57,293 nt of DNA, from the NCBI GenBank assembly GCA_002428415.1, contig DIWI01000024.1, forward strand, positions 36,783 through 94,075, given 5' to 3'. Below are positions 51,608-57,293 of this stretch, in pieces (position 1 is the first letter of the stretch; the number at the start of each line of letters is the position of its first letter). The notes beneath the pieces are model-generated. The model saw only the letters and a program-made list of their open reading frames with translations, did not search any database and was not told the origin of the DNA. Source of the DNA: Clostridiaceae bacterium UBA6110 (GTDB taxonomy: Bacteria > Bacillota > Clostridia > Clostridiales > Clostridiaceae). The translations under genes and the position numbers were made by a program.

Positions 51608-52848
51608 GGCCGCTTGAGATACTGCGGTCTGTTCTTCTCAGCATCTCGTCAAATAAATTCAGGGTATTCCTTACATCCCTCGGCATAATAATTGGAACCC
51701 TTACGATAATATTGGTTGTGGGAATCGGCAAGGCTGGTGAAACTGCGGTCTCAGAACAATACAGCAGGCTTTCGGTAGAAAGCATAACCATAGCAAGGGC
51801 AAGAGGTATGGGGCAGACTTCCGCTACGGCTGCGATACTGTCCAAGGATGACGCGCTTTTGATGCCTGAGATCCTTGACAATGTGAAGAGCATTGGCGCA
51901 GCCACCAGGGTTGTTGCTGATATCGCTGCAAACGGAATGTCCAGCTCTATCACGATACAGGGCATAACTGAGGAGTACGCTGACATAACAAGGCTGAGAG
52001 TCGAATATGGAGTCATGATAACAAATGAGGACTCTCAGATGAGGTCAAGGTACGTGGTGCTTGGAAACAACATTGCCACTGACCTGTTTGACGGGGACGT
52101 CGAAGGTGCGGTAGGAGATACTGTCATGATAAAGGGATCCTCCTTTGAGGTGGTAGGAGTTCTCGACAGGGTGGGAGGCTCAGGTGGAGTGACAGCTACC
52201 TCCCAGGCTGATTCAGGTTCAGTAGATGATATGGCCTTCATACCCTACGATGTCGCAGTGAAGTACACATCGGGTACGACCAGCAGGAACACAGCCTCTA
52301 GCGCAAATCAGGTAAGCTACATAGCTCTGGCTGAGGATATAAACAGTGTGGATTCGGCTATCATGGAAATCAAGGAATATATCCTTGAGACTATAGGAAC
52401 GAGTGAGGCATACACGGTGACGGATGCAGGCAACGTGCTTGAGTCTGCCCAGGCAACAGCAAAGACACTGTCATCACTGCTGCTTGCGGTAGCAGTAATA
52501 GTACTGGTGGTCAGCGGTATAGGAATCATGAATGTCCTTCTGGTGGCTGTAAAGGAAAGGACCAGGGAGATTGGAATACTTAAAAGCATAGGAGCATCAA
52601 GGAGGACGATAATGGTCGAATTCCTTCTTGAGGCTGCAATGATAAGCGTTTTCGGTGGTGCACTGGGTGCTGTTTTAAGTCTTTCGGCACCATCGCTTCT
52701 GGCGATGACAGACCTTGCATTCGAAGCCTCGCTTGATGGAATACTGCTTGGAATAGGATTTTCAGTCGTGACAGGCATCTTCTTCGGATTCTATCCGGCG
52801 GCAAAGGCCTCGGGACTGGAACCTATAGATGCGCTGAACTATGAATAG
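51604..52848 (+). CDS. MacB-like ABC transporter permease (second system)
   Basis: A 414-residue protein: an N-terminal helix (RVFLTSLGIIIGTLTIILVVG), an extracellular MacB core (about 45-285), and three C-terminal helices with VSGIGIMNVLLVAVKERTRE and the ILKSIGASRR coupling motif. It pairs with the ATPase encoded two genes later and the adaptor upstream (ATGA overlap) to export an unknown compound. Confidence 0.93.
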   Translation: MRPLEILRSVLLSISSNKFRVFLTSLGIIIGTLTIILVVGIGKAGETAVSEQYSRLSVESITIARARGMGQTSATAAILSKDDALLMPEILDNVKSIGAATRVVADIAANGMSSSITIQGITEEYADITRLRVEYGVMITNEDSQMRSRYVVLGNNIATDLFDGDVEGAVGDTVMIKGSSFEVVGVLDRVGGSGGVTATSQADSGSVDDMAFIPYDVAVKYTSGTTSRNTASSANQVSYIALAEDINSVDSAIMEIKEYILETIGTSEAYTVTDAGNVLESAQATAKTLSSLLLAVAVIVLVVSGIGIMNVLLVAVKERTREIGILKSIGASRRTIMVEFLLEAAMISVFGGALGAVLSLSAPSLLAMTDLAFEASLDGILLGIGFSVVTGIFFGFYPAAKASGLEPIDALNYE

Positions 52849-52877
52849 TATTTGTCTAAAATTAGGGAGGAACTGAT

Positions 52878-53396
52878 ATGAAAATAAAAACAGGCATAGT
52901 CGCATTGCTTCTATTTGCCATGACTGCCACAGCCTGCCAGGGAGCTGCAGCTCCGGCATCACCATCCAATTCCGCGGAGCCTACAGCTGTCAGCCCCACT
53001 GAATCCACTGCAGGACAGGCATTCACAGGAAAACCCGGACTGTTCGGAGAAATCAAGGACATTGCAGGCAACGAGGTCACTCTGCTTGTCATAGAGAACC
53101 CGGTTGAAGAAACGAATGCAGTACCAGGATCAGGCATGGGAAGGGGAAACGGCGGTGCGGATGTCGTTAGGGAATATACCGGCGAGGAGGAGACTGTACT
53201 CATACCGGTAGGAACACTCATGGTTAAGAGGGTGCAGCAGAGCGGCACCGGAGAGACCGGTACCGGTACTGGAACAGGTCCGGTTGAAGAAGAGGTTTCA
53301 TTGAAGGAGCTTGTCAAGGGCTCGACGCTGAAAATATTTTATTACACGGATACAAAGACCATAGAGAAGATCATCGTACAAGCGCCGCGTAACTGA
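52878..53396 (+). CDS. Lipoprotein between permease and ATPase genes
   Basis: A 172-residue protein: a signal peptide with lipobox MTATAC (Cys about residue 20), a Ser/Pro/Thr linker, then a small beta-rich domain (FGEIKDIAGNEVTLLVIENP, EETVLIPVGTLMV, LKELVKGSTLKIFYYTDTK) broken by a Gly/Thr-rich loop. The repeat of beta strands resembles domains found beside other clostridial MacAB pumps. It sits outside the membrane and may bind substrate or support the adaptor (inference). GGGAGG precedes the ATG. Confidence 0.75.
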   Translation: MKIKTGIVALLLFAMTATACQGAAAPASPSNSAEPTAVSPTESTAGQAFTGKPGLFGEIKDIAGNEVTLLVIENPVEETNAVPGSGMGRGNGGADVVREYTGEEETVLIPVGTLMVKRVQQSGTGETGTGTGTGPVEEEVSLKELVKGSTLKIFYYTDTKTIEKIIVQAPRN

Positions 53397-53411
53397 TGTG
53401 GAGGTGCACAG

Positions 53412-54092
53412 ATGGAACCTATCATAGACATGAGCCATATAAGCAAGACCTATGGCAAGGGGGAAAACAAGGTACTGGCACTAAAGGATATCTCCCTTAC
53501 CGTTTATCCTGGTGATTTCGTAGCGATACTGGGTCCCTCGGGGTCTGGAAAGACGACACTTATGAACATCATCGGTCTTATAGACAAGCCTGACAGCGGG
53601 ACATATTACATCGACGGGATAAGTGCCCACGACCAGAGGGACAGCGTGTATTCCAGGCTCAGGAACGAGAAGATAGGCTTCGTGTTCCAGAAGTTCAATC
53701 TGATTGCGAAATACAATGCTCTGCACAATGTGGCACTTCCGCTCCTGCACAGGGGCATGAGATACAAGGATGCCAGGAAGGCAGCGTTGGAGACACTCGA
53801 GAAGGTAGGCCTGGGAAACAGGCAGCATCACCGGCCAAACCAGCTGTCAGGAGGACAGCAGCAGAGGGTTGCAATCGCAAGGGCCCTTGTGGGCAGCTGC
53901 CCGCTCATACTGGCAGATGAGCCTACCGGTGCGCTTGACAAGAAGACAGGCGAGGAGATACTTGATTTCTTCATCGAGCTGAATAACGAAGGAAAGACGA
54001 TAGTCATGATAACCCATGATCCGGGGATAGCCGCCAAAGCCAGGAGGATCATCCGGGTCGAGGATGGCGAGCTTGACACTGTAAACGCATAG
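53412..54092 (+). CDS. MacB-like ABC transporter ATPase (second system)
   Basis: A 226-residue ABC subunit: Walker A GPSGSGKTT, Q-loop FQKFNLIAKYNA, signature LSGGQQQRVAIARAL, Walker B LILADEPTGALD, and switch His in MITHDPGIA. It powers the MacB-like permease of this operon. TGGAGGTG precedes the ATG, 15 bases after the lipoprotein gene. Confidence 0.95.
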   Translation: MEPIIDMSHISKTYGKGENKVLALKDISLTVYPGDFVAILGPSGSGKTTLMNIIGLIDKPDSGTYYIDGISAHDQRDSVYSRLRNEKIGFVFQKFNLIAKYNALHNVALPLLHRGMRYKDARKAALETLEKVGLGNRQHHRPNQLSGGQQQRVAIARALVGSCPLILADEPTGALDKKTGEEILDFFIELNNEGKTIVMITHDPGIAAKARRIIRVEDGELDTVNA

Positions 54093-54094
54093 AA

Positions 54095-54136
54095 AAGAGC
54101 CGTAGCTTCCATTGTGCGATGGTCGCTGCGGCTCTT
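54095..54136. terminator. Bidirectional terminator, efflux operon / AI-2E family gene
   Basis: AAGAGCCGTAGC (54095-54106) pairs with GCTGCGGCTCTT (54125-54136), one wobble pair. T-rich sequence lies on the forward side and A-rich on the other. Confidence 0.85.
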
Positions 54137-54153
54137 AAGTTTGCTTTCGTATA

Positions 54154-55182
54154 CTATTTCATTTTTCCAATAAGGGATGCTGCTTCCTTGAAGAAGAGCC
54201 TTGCAAGTCCGAATAGGGGAACTGCAATGAACATACCTGCGACTCCCCACATTTGATTTGCAACAAGTATGATTATCATGATGAATACCGGGTGGAGTCC
54301 GGTGGATTTTCCCTGAAGCTTCGGAGTGATGAAGTTGCCTTCAGTCTGCTGTATTACAAGCACTGCACCAAGGGTTATGATTGCCTGGGTGAGGCCTCCG
54401 GTAACTAAAGAGACGATTGTCGCAAAGGCTCCTGCTATCAGTGAGCCAAAAAGCGGTATGAAGTTCAGTATTCCATTAAGCAGTCCGAGGAGTCCTGAGA
54501 ATCGCACCCCGATTATCATGAACGCTATGGTGGACACTATTCCTACAACAACAGCTATGATGAGCTGTGTCTTGGCATAGCTCCATATTATTGTGTGAGT
54601 CTCGGTTCTTAAATTCCTGAGTGTTGGTTTAAGCCATTCCGGCGAAGAGTCGTAAAGGTTCTTTACCATGGATTTTCCTGATGAGAGGAAGTACACCGCC
54701 ATTATCACTACAAGTACCATGTCAACTATCCCGAATATGAAGCCAAGAGCCTTTGAGATACCTGCTGCTATCTGTGAGCCAAGCCATGACAGAAGTTCTG
54801 CGAGGACATTCTGGACCTCTGCAAGAACAGATTCAGGGATACCGCTCGATTTCAGGAATTCCAATGCTCCTGAGATGGCATTTCCAAGATTCGCGCTTAT
54901 AGTATCATACTCATTCACGAACTGTGATGCCTGGTTTATGACAGGAGGCAGAACAAGGTTTATGAAAAGTGCCATCATGAGAAGGAATGCAATAAGGACA
55001 AGACCTATTGCAAGCTTCCTTCTTCCCTTGAGCTTTTTCTCTAAAGTGTCCACCAGAGGATTGAGGAGGTATGCTGTGACAATGGCTATGACAACCGGTA
55101 CGAGTGCCGGTGATGCCTGTATGAGAATCCACCCTAAAATCAGGCAGAGTACTGATATCGCAAGAAGTTTGGCATTTGACAT
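54154..55182 (-). CDS. AI-2E family (UPF0118) transporter
   Basis: A 342-residue protein with about eight membrane helices. An N-terminal pair (LILGWILIQASPALVPVVIAI, LLNPLVDTLEKKLKGRRKLA), a central amphipathic region, and C-terminal FSGLLGLLNGILNFIPLFGS and NFITPKLQGKSTGLHPVFIM match the family. Members were linked to autoinducer-2 export or Na+/H+ antiport; the role here is open. Single gene. Confidence 0.9.
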   Translation of the reverse strand: MSNAKLLAISVLCLILGWILIQASPALVPVVIAIVTAYLLNPLVDTLEKKLKGRRKLAIGLVLIAFLLMMALFINLVLPPVINQASQFVNEYDTISANLGNAISGALEFLKSSGIPESVLAEVQNVLAELLSWLGSQIAAGISKALGFIFGIVDMVLVVIMAVYFLSSGKSMVKNLYDSSPEWLKPTLRNLRTETHTIIWSYAKTQLIIAVVVGIVSTIAFMIIGVRFSGLLGLLNGILNFIPLFGSLIAGAFATIVSLVTGGLTQAIITLGAVLVIQQTEGNFITPKLQGKSTGLHPVFIMIIILVANQMWGVAGMFIAVPLFGLARLFFKEAASLIGKMK

Positions 55183-55271
55183 CTTATCGCCCCTTTTCTT
55201 TCATCTTTTCTAAGTATACAACATACATATCATCGAGGGAAGGGAAAGGCATGGATGAAAAGACGTTAATG

Positions 55272-55319
55272 AAAAAGGAGGGAGCGGCTCCTTCCCTTTG
55301 GGGTAGGAGAAGCCGCTCC
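55272..55319 (-). terminator. Terminator of glutamine synthetase III
   Basis: On the reverse strand GGAGCGGCT (55319-55311) pairs with AGCCGCTCC (55289-55281), followed by CTCC and a T-run that reaches 55272. It ends the glutamine synthetase gene before the AI-2E family gene. Confidence 0.85.
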
Positions 55320-55344
55320 AAATTGTGTGTTATATGCTCAAGCG

Positions 55345-57293
55345 CTATACGCTGAACAGCAATGTTCCATAGGTCGGGTATGGCCAGTATTTCTCTCCGG
55401 CGAGTATCTCTATTTCGTCGGCTGCCTCCCTGAGGCTTACCATGGCAGGGAATACGTTCTCCCTGAAGTAGAATGCGCAATCAGCGGCATCCTTGCAATC
55501 CTTTGCTGAATCAAGAGCGTTCTCAAGGGCATTCGTCCTTGTGTATACGCTGTCTGTGAGTGCAGAAAGCTCTGCTATCATGTTAAGCTGGCTTTCGCAT
55601 GCCATGTCCGGCATGAGTGTCCTGACTGCTATGGCAGTCTTGGAGAGCTCCTTGATGTATGTGTTTGCAGCAGGAAGGATCTCCTTCTTTACCATGTCTA
55701 TCATGGTGAGAGCCTCTATGTTAAGAGTCTTCGTGTAGGTCTCCATGGTTATCTCGTACCTTGCATGTGTCTCCTCGTTGGTGAATATCTTATGCCTTGT
55801 GAAGAGCTCAAGGTTCTTTTCTGCTATGAAGGTCTGGAGTGCCTCAGGTGTCGACTTGAGGTTAAGTAGACCTCTCTTTTCAGCTTCCACAACCCACGCA
55901 TCCTCATAACCGTTTCCGTTGAATATGATCCTCTTGTGGTCCTTTATGGTCTTCTTGACAAGGGCATCCATTGCAACTGTGAAGTCAGGTGCAGCCTCGA
56001 GTATGTCAGCGAACTGCCTGAGCTCCTCTGCTACTATAGTGTTCAGGATAATGTTTGGTCCTGATATGGACTGTGATGAGCCAAGCATCCTGAACTCGAA
56101 CTTGTTGCCTGTGAAGGCGAAAGGTGATGTCCTGTTCCTGTCGGTGGTATCCTTGGGGAACGATGGGAGCACGTCGACTCCTACTGTCATCTGGGTCCTT
56201 TCCCTGTGCTTGTAGAGGTTTCCTGAGTCAATGGCATCCATGATCGCTGTCAGCTCATCGCCGAGGAATATGGATACTATCGCAGGTGGCGCCTCATTGG
56301 CTCCGAGCCTGTGGTCGTTTGCCGCTGATGCAATGGATACTCTCAGGAGGTCCTGATACTCGTCAACGGCCTTGATTACAGCCGAGAGGAACAGGAGGAA
56401 CTGAGCGTTCTGGTGCGGTGTGTGGCCAGGGTCAAGAAGGTTCTTGCCTGTGTTAGTCGATATTGACCAGTTGTTGTGCTTTCCTGAACCGTTGACTCCA
56501 GCAAATGGCTTTTCATGAAGAAGACATACGAGTCCGTGCTGCAGAGCGACCTTCTTCATAGTGTCCATAGTCAGCTGGTTGTGGTCGCTGGCAAGGTTTG
56601 TGTCGGTGAATATTGGAGCAAGCTCATGCTGTGCCGGTGCAACTTCGTTGTGCTCAGTCTTAGCAAGTATTCCAAGCTTCCAGAGCTCTTTGTCCAGGTC
56701 CTCCATGAAGGCTGCGACTCTTGGCTTTATGGATCCGAAGTAATGGTCTTCGAGCTCCTGACCCTTAGGAGGCTTCGCTCCGAAGAGTGTCCTTCCTGTA
56801 TACTTCAGGTCCTTCCTCTTTTCAAAAAGCGCCTTGTCAACGAGGAAGTATTCTTGCTCAGGTCCCACTGTTGTGATTACCCTTGAAGACTCCATGTCTC
56901 CGAAGAGCTTCAGGATCCTCAGTGACTGGATGTTCATGACCTCTATTGACCTTAGAAGAGGTGTCTTCTTGTCAAGCACTTCGCCTGTATATGAGCAGAA
57001 GACTGATGGTATGCAAAGGACATTGTCCTTGATGAATGCGAATGATGTAGGATCCCATGCGGTATATCCTCTTGCCTCGAAGGTTGCCCTGAGGCCGCCT
57101 GAAGGGAACGATGAAGCATCAGGCTCGCCCTTGATGAGCTCCTTGCCTGAGAATTCCATCATGACCTTTCCGCCTTCAACGGGGGATATGAAGCTGTCGT
57201 GCTTTTCAGCGGTTATTCCTGTCATAGGCTGGAACCAGTGTGTGAAATGGGTGACTCCCTTTTCAACTGCCCAGTCCTTCATTGCTGCAGCTA
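55345..57293 (-). CDS. glnN: Glutamine synthetase type III, C-terminal 90% (cut by window edge)
   Basis: A continuous frame of about 649 codons from the window edge to a TAA near 55345. THFTHWFQPMTGITAEKHD, LLHEKPFAGVNGSGKHNNWS and GSSQSISGPNIILN are type III motifs. Family members have about 700 residues, so about 50 N-terminal residues lie outside; the ATG at 57282 is internal. It makes glutamine from glutamate, ammonia and ATP as a dodecamer in the cytosol. A strong terminator follows. With the amt gene at the left edge it shows ammonium assimilation capacity. Confidence 0.96.
   Translation of the reverse strand, partial: AAAMKDWAVEKGVTHFTHWFQPMTGITAEKHDSFISPVEGGKVMMEFSGKELIKGEPDASSFPSGGLRATFEARGYTAWDPTSFAFIKDNVLCIPSVFCSYTGEVLDKKTPLLRSIEVMNIQSLRILKLFGDMESSRVITTVGPEQEYFLVDKALFEKRKDLKYTGRTLFGAKPPKGQELEDHYFGSIKPRVAAFMEDLDKELWKLGILAKTEHNEVAPAQHELAPIFTDTNLASDHNQLTMDTMKKVALQHGLVCLLHEKPFAGVNGSGKHNNWSISTNTGKNLLDPGHTPHQNAQFLLFLSAVIKAVDEYQDLLRVSIASAANDHRLGANEAPPAIVSIFLGDELTAIMDAIDSGNLYKHRERTQMTVGVDVLPSFPKDTTDRNRTSPFAFTGNKFEFRMLGSSQSISGPNIILNTIVAEELRQFADILEAAPDFTVAMDALVKKTIKDHKRIIFNGNGYEDAWVVEAEKRGLLNLKSTPEALQTFIAEKNLELFTRHKIFTNEETHARYEITMETYTKTLNIEALTMIDMVKKEILPAANTYIKELSKTAIAVRTLMPDMACESQLNMIAELSALTDSVYTRTNALENALDSAKDCKDAADCAFYFRENVFPAMVSLREAADEIEILAGEKYWPYPTYGTLLFSV

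Noticed and set aside
54668..55213. Forward 181-residue frame opposite the AI-2E family gene
   Set aside because: Antisense shadow; the reverse strand protein has the full family pattern.

Overview
The window looks like an ordinary chromosomal stretch from an anaerobic member of the Clostridia (Bacillota). The signs are strong AGGAGG-type ribosome binding sites, sigma-A promoters, many intrinsic terminators, NiaR control of de novo NAD synthesis, a type III glutamine synthetase, an anaerobic radical-SAM sulfatase maturase, an FeS/flavin enoate-reductase-type enzyme and Gram-positive lipoproteins. The genus cannot be fixed from sequence alone. No tRNA, rRNA, IS element, prophage or CRISPR array was seen. 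Two genes run off the edges: an ammonium transporter on the left and glutamine synthetase III on the right.

Left part (1-14.4 kb): a partial amt gene with a short attenuator-like leader; an RpiR regulator divergent from a PTS IIC, cytosolic sulfatase and sulfatase maturase cluster that probably imports and desulfates a sulfated sugar; a glutathione peroxidase and a flavodoxin; the nadA-nadB-nadC-niaR operon behind a NiaR-type operator; a decayed coding remnant; a DUF4003 protein; a Ste24-like M48 protease; and a tiny cysteine-rich membrane protein.

Middle (14.5-31 kb): an HD hydrolase; a SatD/DUF3307 pair behind a palindrome that covers its -35 box; and a potassium region. In that region a TPR protein, two TrkA subunits, a 34-residue membrane microprotein, TrkH and a secreted OB-fold protein form one operon. 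It diverges from a KdpD-like/KdpE-like two-component system, with a KdpE-box-like direct repeat between them. An EFR1 flavodoxin-ferredoxin, an M15 peptidase, a YkgJ protein, ilvE, a DUF2079 membrane protein and azlCD follow.

Right part (31-57 kb): an old-yellow-enzyme/FeS/FAD reductase with a perfect palindrome at its start site; a MacAB-like efflux operon with its own two-component system; an aldo/keto reductase and an Mth938 protein; speD-speE with an overlapping Gfo/Idh dehydrogenase; a ClC channel; a three-gene CrtI-like desaturase/NTF2-like/SDR operon; a ferritin-like protein; a DUF2975/XRE module; a second MacAB-like operon with a lipoprotein gene between permease and ATPase; an AI-2E family transporter; and glutamine synthetase III.

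The parts most worth following up are the Kdp-type sensor pair apparently wired to Trk with its microprotein, the CrtI-NTF2-SDR operon of unknown substrate, and the intracellular sulfated-sugar route.
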